NCBI GenBank assembly: GCA_964035795.1
Contig: OZ038320.1
Location: forward strand, 11,196,118-11,260,117
Direction of reading: 5' to 3'
Length of the DNA stretch: 64,000 nucleotides
Source of the DNA: Pterobdella sp. o SKG-2022
Lineage: Eukaryota > Annelida > Clitellata > Hirudinida > Piscicolidae
A program made the translations under genes and the position numbers. Position 1 is the first letter of the stretch. Each line of letters starts with the position of its first letter. The notes beneath the pieces are model-generated. The model was not told the DNA's origin. It did no database searches and worked only from the letters and a program-made list of their open reading frames with translations. This document shows, one piece after another, positions 19,801 through 32,132 of the stretch.

Positions 19801-22800
19801 ATATATTTACTAAAGACAAGAAAAATTGCATGAAATGATTCAATTTTAAAGTTTTAAAACCAGTTTAAATGTACTAAATACCAAACACTCAAATCCATCA
19901 TCATGAAACGACCAAATCCAATTTACAGTGTTTCACTCTACTGATTATTAAATGGATTTTGGCACGATTTAACATGGCTGGATGATCTTCAGATACTAAC
20001 CCATATGTGAACAGTCTGAACTAAGCATAAAGTAAGAATAAAACTTGAGATAAACAACATAAAATTGTATATAACAATAGAATGCTTAATGATGCAAAAA
20101 CATTGAGAATATAATTATTAAGAGTAAATTTGAATACTTTTACAGTACTAAAAATTTTTTTAAACATTTATATTTTGAATAAAATTGAATTTTATTATAT
20201 GATCATCTGCATTTTAACCCTTTTCCCCAATAAATTATACAGTTCTGTGTAGCCATTACTGATGCAACATTTACCGTATATATCTTATTCAAATCTATTC
20301 ACTAATTTTAATAAGGTTGCAAACTCAACAGTTAGCTACAAGCATTCAAAAACGTTCAAAAAGTAGATTATTCAAAAGCTTGTTATATTAATCACCAAAT
20401 GCATTTGATACTAATAAAATATATTATAAAGATGCTTTTAATAATTGGATAAAAGCATTATTGCGTAGGACAACTTGAAAAGCTCTATAACAGATTGAAA
20501 AACAATTTAAAACGCCTTAATTTTAATAGATTAAAAGAAATATTGTGAAGCTTTAAAATAGCTCTATTTACTACTCAATTTCCATAACTTATCATTTTAT
20601 CTATAACATTATATATAATCTAAACTCCAAATGTGATGAAAATTATCTTTAAAACAAAAACTTTGGCCTGAAATAAAAATATTATAAACCTATTTTATAA
20701 CCAATTCGTTACAACCTCTATATTCAATAAATGGTTGGTATTGATAATTAAATAGAAAAGATTTAATGATAATTTCAAAAAAGATAATTTCATAATTATT
20801 TTGACTTGAAACACGCAGGCTATTGATAATTACTGCCACACCCGAAAAAATCTTTTACCTGCATATGATACGATATATAAAGTTTATTTGTATGCAAAAA
20901 GACATTCTAAAACGTGATGTTTAAACCCAATAAAAGATGACAACTCAAACATTCAATAGAATAAGGGAGCATTATACAAAGCTTAATTAGTAAGCCTAAA
21001 TAGTTTTCAAGATGTTTATTACACTTGAAACATGATGAAAAGATTAGCTCTTACTTATATATTAATTAAGCTCCAAGTAGCTGGTGTCCTCAAATGGCTC
21101 TTAAATCAAGCTTATTTGAATTGAGGGTTGTAAAAAATAAAATTAGTGTTTCATCTCTAGCTTTTAAGATATCTTGTACTATCATTATTATTATTATAAT
21201 AGAACAAAATAAAACTTTAAACGCGATGTTCAAATATTTTTTTTCAAAAAAACAAGATTTTGATCATTTGATGGTTTTTTAAATCAAAGAGCTTTGCACT
21301 TTGGTAAATAAACATTTGAACCATTCCTTTAAACACTCAAAGCTTTCTAATGCATGGAACAAAGGTATAATCACCTGCGTGTACACGAGGGGCACACTGA
21401 TCCAGTCATAAGAGTAGAGCAGCCCCAGAAAGCCTCTGTAAGCCAGAATTTCCTGATTGGGGTTTAAAGAATATTAAATAATTTTTTTATGTTTGTGTGT
21501 GTGTGTGTTGCACAAATATATGTTAGTAGCGAACCAAATATCATACAATAGGCCTTTGAAAAGTGACATCTTTAAACATGATATTGCCTTGATTTTCAGA
21601 GTCTATTAAAATACTCATTTAACACGTTTTATTATATCGAAAAATTAGTCATTTTAATGAAAAATAGCCATTTTACCAATCAAATATTTTCCAAAAATGA
21701 TTTTTTGGGTGAAAAGTTATTAATTAGAAACTCGAATTAAGAGTGAAATGAATCAATATATGCTTCATTGCATGCCATGCTCGTCAACCACACAACCTAA
21801 ATTCATGCCCACAACATATCTACATGCTGATTTTAAATTACATTTCAATGTTGAATTTCAAACTATTCTAGCTTTTTCAAAAGTAAAAATTTTAAAATTT
21901 CAACTTTAAAAATTGTTAACTTGATTCATTAAAACAATGTTTTAGAATAATCATTTCAAATTATTTCCCATAGAAACATTGACACTAATTCAGAATTATA
22001 TGCAGCACGTGTTCAGAAAAAATTTTACTTCAGTGTTTAAAATAAGTTATTACACAACTGCATCTAAAAGAATCTTTATAGCCAAACACATTTGTTTTTG
22101 AAACCTTTTACATGCGCAATTAAAATGTAGAAAAAGAAACGCAGAAACATACACACGCACACAAAAACAACAAAAACTTAGAAAAAATATAATACACTCA
22201 AACCTCCATAATAGTCTTGTATAAATAAGTATCAGGTATAAGACCCTTGTCCAACGCATCACGAACCATGTTACTCGACCACACAAAAGGCACCCACCAT
22301 TTTCCATGAGGTGTGCTCACCTCATCTAAAGCTTTCACCTCTTCATGAGTTATTATGCCTGTGAAAATTTTAATATTTATTAGTCGTGATTATTTTTATA
22401 ATGAAGAAATTAATGTCAATACATAATATATAGATAATATATATAATAGAAAAAACGGTATTATACTATTTATATTACAGCAATATTCTGAGGATATTGA
22501 CAATCATAATATGGCTATAAAAGCAGGACTCAGCAAGAAAACAACAATAATTTTTTTCTTGGATCATTTTTCATACTGCTTCTAAAAATCATAGATGAGA
22601 GAACACTATTAAAAACTACTGTAAAATGATGATAAAAATGTAATGAGATAATCAATAACTGAAGGTTCAGGATGTAGAAATCAATGAGCCGTTGTGAAAT
22701 AATTGAAGGATAATAACATACTCATAATGGGATTATATTTCAACGTAATTACTTTTACAGTTAAAACAAACTCTAAACCTGTGACTAAAAAACACAAATA

Positions 22801-25800
22801 TTGCGCAATAGCTTTTTTATTCAAAGGATTTTATTTTCTTTGGTTTGTGATGCCTAGATAATGATTGATGGCTTGTATATGGAATAAGAATCTAATGAAA
22901 TTTCTGTATCATGGCTGGTTTTGTTGAAAGAAGTTAATGAAGCATTCGAAATAATGCTAAAAATCATAATTACTATTTATCAGTCCGATATTTTTTAAAT
23001 TCTTTTATTATTATCATGAAAGACTGCTTATCATTTGCTAAAAAATAAAGAAAATCTTAAGAGGAATTTAACGTTGAATAAATACACATAAAAGTGATTT
23101 TTAAGAGGAATTTAACGTTGAATAAATACACATAAAAGTGATTTTTATTAACATACTACACCAAAAATCAATGTTAAAAACATATACGCTGAACAGTCAA
23201 TATCAAATGTAACTGAAGAGGCAAATGGAAAAGAGATTTTATTAACATAGCTTCAGTAAAGATTTTTATAATATTGAATACTTTAAAGGTGGCAACATAG
23301 CTTCAAAATACATGGGCGGTAATTCTAACAAGGCTTTCTTATATTATCAATAAGTAAACATCAAATAAATGTTCAAAGGTTCTTGAAATAAGTTCGTCCA
23401 ATAAACATAATAATGTACTTAAAATCCTCATAAAAATATATGATGGCAAACACAGTACTTCTCCAAGCACCTGTGTTATTGGTTTAGGAAACCCTCACTA
23501 TTTTTATCATATTGAACTATTTTCCATTCCTATCTTTTTTTCGGTTTTTGCTTTCTAGTGTAGGCAAGACAACGCTTGCAAAAAACGAATGAGTGAATCA
23601 ATAAACATAAGTATATCTTATAACTAAGAAAAACATCCAAATTAAAACCATTCCCTAACTCTACATTCATATATTCATAGCAGGTGAAACGTTTCATTGA
23701 GTAAAGCCTTTACATCATTAATAGCTGACCTAGATTTTGCCTTTTTAACATGCACTGAATAACGCGCTTAATCGAAAATATGCACGTTCCTACGCTCGTA
23801 CATTTTTAGAAAACACTAAAACAGCCAACAAGTATTTACAAATGATTAGCTGACAGCACGTTTATCGACCCGAGTAATTATTGCACAATTGAAAGCATCT
23901 ATGTATCAAGATTTTTTTATAATGGGTATGAGTAAACAAGTGTGATTGAATCTTGAAGACACGCTGGTTATTTCATGAAAAATAGAAAATAAATTTTCGA
24001 AACCTTTGATGTTTAACCAAAACTTTTGGTAGTTTAGACTACCTTGATAGACGCATCTTTTAAAACTTTTTCATGATAATTGATTATTATAAAAAATTTG
24101 TCTTATGAATAGTAAAACAAATTATGTAATTTAACAGCAAGAATATATTTTGAAACACAGCGCTGGCTTATATTTACATAAGATGTGAGCAGTAATTTAG
24201 GGGTTTGAGTGCATGATGAATTAGTTAAAAACCACTATCAATATGTTTTTAAATTTTGTGCATTCACATAGTTTAAAACTAGTTCATAAGAGTAGCTGCC
24301 GTCAATCATACTTCATACAGTTCAAAATACGTTCATAAAAAAACAATTTCTGACACGTTTCTAACAAACGTTATTTATCAGTTTTTTTGAATAAATGTTA
24401 GAATTCCTTATAAGTTAACTTGTTTGCAGAAAAAGTTCTTAAGACAAATCAAGTTTATATATATATATTGTAAGTTCCATTGTCTGGCCCGGCAGGTGTC
24501 CCAGGGTATCGCAGTCTGGGCTCAGTCGTAATCCAGCTTCTGCGAAAAAAAGAACAAAAAACATGTTGATTGGCTGCTGGAATGTTCGTACGCTTTAAGA
24601 TTTGCCACCATCGAGTAAGCGTCCTGAAAGACGCACTGCTTTGATCTCTAGGGAGCTTCAACGCTATGGCTTAGACATCGTGGCATTATCTGAAACCCGA
24701 CTGACAGGTGAAGGAAATGTTTCAGATGGAGGTTAAACTTTCTTTTGGAAAGGTAAGCCGCATGGAAGTAAAAAAGAATCTGGTGTGGCTTTTGCAGTTA
24801 AAACTTCTTTCTTATCTAGAAGAGCTGCCTTGCGGTATAAATGACCGAATTTTATCAATAAGAGTTTTTTTTGACTCGTGGTCAGTATGCTACTTTTGTA
24901 AGCGTGTATGCACCAACATTACATACATCAGAAGAAACAAAAATGGCTTTCTATCAGAGCCTGAAGCAACTTGTTGCTAAGATCCCTCCGGCCGATAAAG
25001 TCGTTATACTGGATAATTTTAATGCAAGAGTCGGAAAAGATGCAGAAACTTGGCACGTTTTAGGTAAACATGGCGTCGGAAAACTTAATAGCAACGGCTT
25101 AATGCTACTACAATTCTGCACGGAAATGGGGTTTCAGATAACCACACTATATTCCAAATGAAGGACAAGTTTAAAACTACCTGGATGCACCCTGGCTCGA
25201 AACAATGGCACTAAATAGATTTTTTGTTGGTCAGAGGCTGATGTACAAATCGTCCGTGCTATGCGGGGTGCTGAATGTTGGACTGACCACCGACTTGTTC
25301 GAGGAAAGTTGAACTTTGTGGTTAAGCCTAGGAACCGCAGTTGTGGAACCAAATTACCTAAACGCCTCAATGTAGCCGGTCTAAAAAATGCTGCTGTTAA
25401 AGAAAAACTAGTAAGGGAAATGGAAAATATATCTTGTGAAAATTAATGGGAAAACTTTAAGGTCTCTGTATATAGCATTTGTGAGAGAATACTGGGCTTT
25501 TGAAAGCGTAAAAACCGAGACTGGTTTGATGAAAACGACGTGACAATACAGTCATTACTAGAATCTAAGTCAAAGGCATATAATGCTTTGTCCAAGTGCG
25601 TGACCGGTTCTCATGAGTTAAGTTTGAAATCCAGGTTTAATTCCATCAAAACCGAAATACAGCGCGAATTAAGAAAGATGAAAAATACTTGGTGGAGTAA
25701 GAGGGCTGATGAGATCCAATTAGCAGCTGACACTAAGAACACCAGAGTATTTTACAGTCTATTGCGCGAGGTTTACGGCCCTTCTAGTTTCTCTATCACG

Positions 25801-28800
25801 CCTTTGAGAAGCAAAGATAATATGCATCTCATTCGCGACCCATTCGGCATCCTAAACAGATGGAAAAAACACTGACGATCTTCTAAATAGACCTTCATAA
25901 TTCAATTCAGAGCTAGTTGAATCCATTCCAACTAAACCGGCTGAAGACGCTTTGGGTGAAGAAATTACGGCACAGGAAATGGAAGAGGCAGTTCAAAAAC
26001 TGAACTCTGGTAAATTCCCTGATATGAACGGCCTTCTCGTAGAATTCTTTCATTGTGCTGGTCCAGTGTTTATGGGACGTCTGACTACTCTATTACAAAC
26101 AGCTTGGAAAACTGAGACTATTCCCGAGGATTGGAGAAACTCTTTGTTAGTTATACTTTATAAAGGAAAGGGTCCTAAAAACGATTGCAGCAACTACCGA
26201 GGAATCTCACTTTTATCAGTTGTGGGTAAAATTCTTAGTCGCATTATTTTCAAAAGAATTAACCTTCACATTGCCGATAATGTTTTACCAGAATCCCAGT
26301 GTGGGTTTAGAAGTGGTCGAGGGACATTTGACATGATATTCACAATCAGACAACTGCAAGAAAAATGTCAAGAACAGTGCAGAGATCTTTTTCAAGTGTT
26401 CATTGACCTCACTAAAGCCTTTGACACAGTAAACCATGAAGCTCTTTGGTTGATTCTTGGAAAGTTAGGCTGTCCAGAGAAGTTGATTTCTATCTTAAAA
26501 CTTTTCCACCACGACATGAAAACTACGCTGAATATCGGGGGCAAACTTGCAGAACCTTTCACTGTAGGAAACGGTGTCAAGCAGGGAGATACTGTAGCTC
26601 CAACTTTATTTGCGCTTTATTTTTCTATGGTGTTTCAATTAGCTTTCAAGGATAGTAGCGAAGGTGTCTACATTTACTATCGAACCACTGGTAAGCTTTT
26701 TAACATCAAACGCTTCACTGCCAGAACCAAAACAATGATGTGCGTGATACGTGAATTGCTTTATGCAGACGACTGTGCTTTGCTGACTCACACCGAGATG
26801 GAAATGCAGCACTTGGTGGATTCTTTTGAAGCTGCGTGCACTGCGTTGGGGTTAACTATTAGTTTGAAGAAAACTACTTTGATGTACCAACCAACTCCTG
26901 GAAAAACATGTCGAGCCATCAATCTATGTCTACGGACAAAAGCTGGCAGTAGTTCCAAAGTTTGTATATCTTGGAAGTACTCTCAATTGCAGTAACTCCA
27001 TTGATGATGAGGGGGGCTTAAGAATAAGCAAAGCCAGCCACGCATTTGGCATCTTGCATAAGCGTCTTTGGAGTCACCATGATATCTCTATATGCACGAA
27101 GGTTAAAGTTTATAATGCGTGTGTTCTAACTGTCCTTCTTTATGCTAGTGAAACTTGGACCACATATACCAGGCACCTGAAACAACTTGAGCGTTTTCAC
27201 TAACAGTGTCTGCGTAAGATTCTGGGCATAAAATGGCAGATGCACATCAGCGACACCGAAATACTTGAGATGGCAAATATCGATAGCATCGAAGTCCTAA
27301 TCTCCAAGCAACAGCTCAGGTGGAGCGGACACTTAGTAAGATTGCCCAACGAACGGATTCCAAAGCAAATATTTTATGGGCAACTTACCAATGGAAAAAG
27401 ATTTGCTCACAAACCCAAAAAACGATTCAAAGATTGCTTGAAACAAACCTTTAAAAAATGCGGCATAAACTCCGTTTCATGGAAAACACAAGCGCAAAAC
27501 AGGTTAACTTGGAGGAAAGTAAGTTTTGAAGCAACCGGTCGTTTTGAGGAAAGCAGACGGAAACACGCTAGACTTGAACGCGATCTCCGGAAAGGAAACA
27601 TCACCGAGCACGTAACAGAACTGACGTGCTGTCATTGTGGGAGACCATGTTTGAGCAGGGCGGGTTTTCTGAGTCATTTGAGGTCCCATCGACGTCGTGT
27701 TTCTTCGGCCAAGCATGAGAAAGTCAGCTCAGTACACACTACTCGTCAGAATCCTATTTACCTATTGCCGTATAGCAATATTTGTAACATGTGGAAAAAT
27801 CTGCAAAAGTGTAAGTAGCATGAAAAAGTCTATATTTTTAATACTCTCACTTATCCATCCATCCCGAATTTTTTCATATATGTGGCAATTGTGGGAAGGT
27901 GTGCAAGTCCTTTGCGGGTTTGAAAAGCCACCTCCAAGCCAGAAACTGTTTGCAAAGCAATGGCAATTCTTGAAGACGAGTTGCTGCCACCATATATATA
28001 TACACACATATATATATATCCTAATTAATGAACCTTTCAAACATTAGTAAAGAATTGTGTCAATACATGAAGAATGATTAACTGATCCAATTTAAAAGTT
28101 TCAAACACTTTAAAATCAATTGATGATAAAAAATTATCTGTTATCTTCAAGACGAAGTAGAATTCAATGAAGGAATTATGAAAGTTGAACTTACGAAAAG
28201 CTTTTTAATATTTAAGTAAATTCTTAGTAATAAAGTAGACTAGATTGTAATTGAAGTACTAGTTCAATTATTTAAAAAAAAATTGAAATCTCAAATTTTG
28301 TTGATTTCAACGTTAAGACAGCTATGAAAAAAATCAAATTGGACAAAACTTATGCGATTCTTTGTAAACTGGCATGAAAACTTTCTTCAACATTCAGAAA
28401 CATAACTTTTCAATGACCCTATGCCCTCAACTCCTAACATTAGACTTCAATTCAACCCTAAAAAGATAAAACCAATAAAAAAAAACTTACAGATTCTATG
28501 TTCACATCCAATAACTGCCTAAAATAAGCTCATATAAAACAAAATAAAAATCTGAATAAAATACCAATTGAAATATATGAATATGAAACATCTATCTAGT
28601 GATATTAAAAAACTTTTTACGAAAGCAAATAATATTGACTACAATTATCATTTGATAGAAATAGTTTAAATATTTTAGCTAAAAATTGTGATAAGTTTAC
28701 TAACATAGTGAAATATATTTTAATCTGTATATTGGGGATTGAACTGGATTTCAAAATCTACTTTCATAGTTTTAAAGATTACTTTATGAAAATTATTGAG

Positions 28801-30996
28801 TTTACTTGAAAAATTTAAGAAATTATCTTGCAAAAAGTTCAGTCAAAAATAACAATAATTTTAAGATGAAAGACTATCAGAACATCAAAAAGCATTTTGT
28901 AATTATTCAATTTTTTTTAAAACAGAAGAAAAATATTTACTCTTGAAAAATATTTTTTGGAAAAAAATATTTGCTCATAGTAATTGCAACTATATCATAT
29001 ACCCTTAAAAAATGTAAAGGAAACATCAATACAAAAATAAGTCAACTAAGAAGAAAGGGGCCAACACAAAAACAGACCAGCTTTAAGAAATGAACTGAAG
29101 ACTTAATAAATCATGAAATCAGTTAGTCTTTTATAACTTGTTCATTCTTTACAGAGAAAAAAATAAATAATAAATATAATACTAATACTGTTAAAGTATC
29201 AGAATAAGAACAATGATAAAATCGAACACATTGGTTCAGAAAGGCTTCTGATGATGATTTCATAATAAATCAAGAAGCTTCATAAATAAATAAGCTTGTA
29301 AGCCATTGGTTAATACTAATATAGTGCTGCTCAAGATATCCCAAACTTCTGAGTTGAAATAAACTTTGACCAAAAACGTATGTTTTTATGGAACTATATC
29401 TTTATGAAGCTTTTGTAAATGAGTAGTTTGATGAAGTATAACAAGAAAATACAGAAAGACTGCTCTTGAAGAAGGAACTGGCTCATAAGAGAGAGGAAAA
29501 TAGTATGGGCTCTTGAAACAAACTTGCAATATTTTGCTTGAAAGAGTATTTATGAGTGAAACAATGCTTAGTTAATGCCTTATAGTTATAGAGAGTCAAA
29601 ATATAAGAAATTTTAGTCTCATAAAAATTTTCAGTATATTTTGAACAGACAATTTATCTATGATTTATGAAAGAAGTTAAATAACTTGAAAAATAAAATT
29701 TGTTTTTATTCATTTTTTGAAGTTTTTATATAAATATAATTTCATAACAGAATATCCCTCCTCTCAGAAGTGATTATCACCAAACTAGGAAAGCAAAACT
29801 TTTGATAGAAGCACTAGATTATGATGGAGAAGTTGATTGAAACAACCACTAACCTATTAAATAAATCAAAAGCCAACATACAAAACCCATTTAAATACAT
29901 TATAAAAACATCACAAACCTGCTTCAATGAGGTGATCCATGGTGGGAAATCGCTTTTTCACTCTAACACTGGTGGCTTGAAAGACAATGATGCTACCCAG
30001 TGTCATGTATCTCATCAGAGTACGCCTCATCATCCTCGACTGCTCATCTTTTCCACTCATTGCAGATGTCAAATACATCATCATTCTATATAGAAATTTT
30101 TATTTACTTTAGGTATCATAAAAAAAATCTAGGTTTTAAAAAGTCCTGCCAATATACCAGGATTTTTATTAACAATATAATGTTGAAAATTTTATTGTAA
30201 ATCCATGAGATGGTTTATAAAGTGAAAAATAATGTTTACCTATCAGGCCAAGGAATATTTAGATATTGATTCCACCAACGACCAACAATCAGGTTTACAT
30301 AGAAGCCCAAAACAAAGGATAAAGGGATTAAGTTTATGAAACTTTCACAGTGCAAAGCTATCTTTTCAAATACTCTGTAATAATTTAAATCAATTTTTTA
30401 TTAAATATGAGTTTTTCTCATATTCAAAGTGATATACATTAATTTCATATAAAGAATAGTAAAAAATAATTTAACTTGTTAAGAATTTAAATCAATAAAC
30501 CAAGTCATCATGGATAATTTCAAGTAATTCAAATTCAGCTAAATGTTGTCATTATAAACTAATACTTGAAAATATTGTCATATAATTATGATAAAAACTA
30601 AGTTAAAAAGCAATAAGTGTACTGTTATAACTTTTCCAGGTTTCACATAATGGGAAGATATATAATATTTTCATGTTAATAATTTTATAAAATCTCAAGT
30701 TTAATAAACTCTAAATGATAAAACTACGTAGTCTTACTTCAAAAATATAAATTTTTAATGCTTAATAGCAAAATAAAGTTGTTGGAGGTGAAGTAAAAAA
30801 TTTTAAATAAAAAGTACCTTTTTCCTTCATCAGAAAGAATCAGTCTGTAGAGAAGCGACAAACTTACGTAGAGGAAACAGAATATAAGCATTTCTTTGTA
30901 CATAAGTTTGTAAATGCTTCCTTTCCAATGCAACAAAAGACGTGAAAATGCGCATAGCTTGGCATTTGAAACTTTGTCGGTGTAGGTAATCGTCAT
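10828..30996 (-). CDS. Bestrophin Ca2+-activated anion channel (11 exons, 921 aa)
   Basis: Forms pentameric Ca2+-gated chloride/bicarbonate channels in cell membranes. Exons, 5' to 3' on the minus strand: 30996-30818, 30374-30240, 30085-29919, 22358-22204, 21452-21375, 19533-19381, 17391-17311, 13288-13134, 12979-12250, 12128-12027, 11658-10828; 2766 nt, all phases consistent. The first 330 residues align without shift to human BEST1 numbering. The neck residues I76, F80 and F84 lie in SFVLGFYV, followed by GRWWNQY. The SGKDEQ loop, [12 protein letters not shown] and the Ca2+ clasp [11 protein letters not shown] (E300, D301-D304) are all present. The aperture position 205 is Tyr, where human BEST1 has Ile. 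Residues beyond about 340 form a low-complexity tail rich in Ser/Thr/Asn/Pro with a long Glu/Asp tract encoded near 11100-11200, making the protein far longer than human BEST1 (585 aa). The tail exons rest on open frame and splice sites rather than similarity. Introns 3, 6 and 7 contain transposons; both LINEs are antisense to the gene. Confidence 0.95.
13740..17095 (+). mobile_element. Non-LTR retrotransposon A (endonuclease + RT), decayed
   Basis: Near-full-length LINE in bestrophin intron 7, antisense to the host gene. An apurinic-type endonuclease domain runs 13840-14723 ([36 protein letters not shown]). A linker and RT follow in pieces: 14743-15324 ([13 protein letters not shown]), about 15331-15880 ([14 protein letters not shown]) and 15881-16153 (YADDLM catalytic motif). 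A Cys/His finger resembling a PHD ([14 protein letters not shown]) lies at about 16290-16390, then a C-terminal region at 16677-17066. Several in-frame stops and frameshifts plus an internal 187-bp tandem duplication show it is dead. The 3' end is a short ttgattgattgatt tail, as in LINEs with simple-repeat tails. The clade is uncertain; the endonuclease/RT layout resembles RTE- and CR1-group elements. Confidence 0.9.
15331..15704 (+). repeat. 187-bp tandem duplication inside LINE A
   Basis: The sequence starting attgaagacatcatctttga at 15331 recurs at 15518 almost base for base through 'ttatcagacaaaaggt(a/g)gtgg'. It duplicates the RT segment just before the 'CGF.QGRGT' motif. The high identity means it arose after insertion, or recently in the source element. 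Confidence 0.9.
18096..18168. repeat. Nested palindrome
   Basis: Outer arms gtaaaaggccc (18096-18106) and gggccttttac (18158-18168) enclose a perfect 20-bp palindrome, ctgatctcatatgagatcag (18128-18147). The inner palindrome is part of the MITE terminal repeat described at 18111-18500. Confidence 0.8.
18111..18500. mobile_element. piggyBac-like MITE (degenerate)
   Basis: Lies in bestrophin intron 6. The right end reads (reverse complement) TTAACCCGTTTGTGCCCATT followed by TGATCTCATGAGATCA. The left end reads ctaacacttgtgtccactgatctcat, the same sequence with substitutions. The two ends are thus about 35-bp terminal inverted repeats, each containing a palindrome, about 390 bp apart. TTAA target duplications and TIRs starting with CCC are hallmarks of piggyBac-superfamily elements. 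The left TTAA has decayed. No transposase is encoded. Confidence 0.65.
18508..18835. repeat. Dispersed repeat of about 320 bp, copy 2
   Basis: Second copy of the repeat at 3887-4216: starts actgttgtacatgtctcagtaa and ends 'gagaaaagcagctttt ... ctaattagatgcagttta'. It lies directly beside the right end of the piggyBac-like MITE, so the two may be nested or may share a target. Confidence 0.6.
23057..23144. repeat. 44-bp perfect tandem duplication
   Basis: Two identical consecutive 44-bp units beginning ttaagaggaatttaacgttg, in bestrophin intron 3. Identity implies a recent duplication. No function seen. Confidence 0.9.
24466..28020 (+). mobile_element. Non-LTR retrotransposon B with C-terminal zinc fingers
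   Basis: Near-full-length LINE in bestrophin intron 3, antisense to the host gene. Endonuclease pieces lie at 24560-25400 ([31 protein letters not shown]). RT is the longest intact part, 25952-26995 ([68 protein letters not shown] catalytic motif). A C-terminal region, 27240-27818, ends with a C2H2 finger ([20 protein letters not shown]) near 27630-27700. A degenerate finger lies at about 27780, and another ([18 protein letters not shown]) near 27880-27940 in another frame. Stops and frameshifts break the ORF. The ends are AT-repeat (atatatat) on both sides. Confidence 0.9.
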
Positions 30997-31581
30997 CGTT
31001 TACTTCTTCGGTTCTAATTAACTAATGTGGTGGGCTGATAGTGAACTGACCGAAAACTATTGTAAAAAACCTTTCGAAATCTTGCGGCTTAACTCAAGAA
31101 TTGCAGATGTTTTTAGGAATGAGAAAGACCCTGTGAGATTTTGAACAAATGGATAATTAAAACTTGTGATTGTTTAAATGAGAAATGCTTTTGACGTTTT
31201 TTATACTCCAAGAAATAATTATTAGCAAAAAATCCATTTTTTTAGGTTTAGAAAGATTAAATATATAGATTTTTTAAACCATAATACGAGTTTAGTATTA
31301 TCCTATTGACAGTAAGCGCAAAAACACCGACAATAGCAAAAGAAATGACAAAGCGTGTAGAACAAAGATAGTAACATTAGAGATGTTATCATATATATAG
31401 CCGAAAATTTTGAGAAACTATTAACGCAAAAAAAAATTTTTTTTAACTGTTTAATGATTTAGATTATTAAATAAGTTTTCTTCTTATCCTAAAAAATCAA
31501 TCACTTATAATATAAATGTGTATATACTTATATACAGATACTTATGCCTGAACTCATCAACTACTTCATCATAAAATAAAG
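30997..31581. other. Bestrophin 5' flank
   Basis: About 580 bp upstream of the bestrophin ATG (minus strand), AT-rich, with no further recognisable exon. It should contain the 5' UTR and core promoter, but no element stands out. It ends at the (TTAC)n array. Confidence 0.4.
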
Positions 31582-32132
<551 letters not shown>

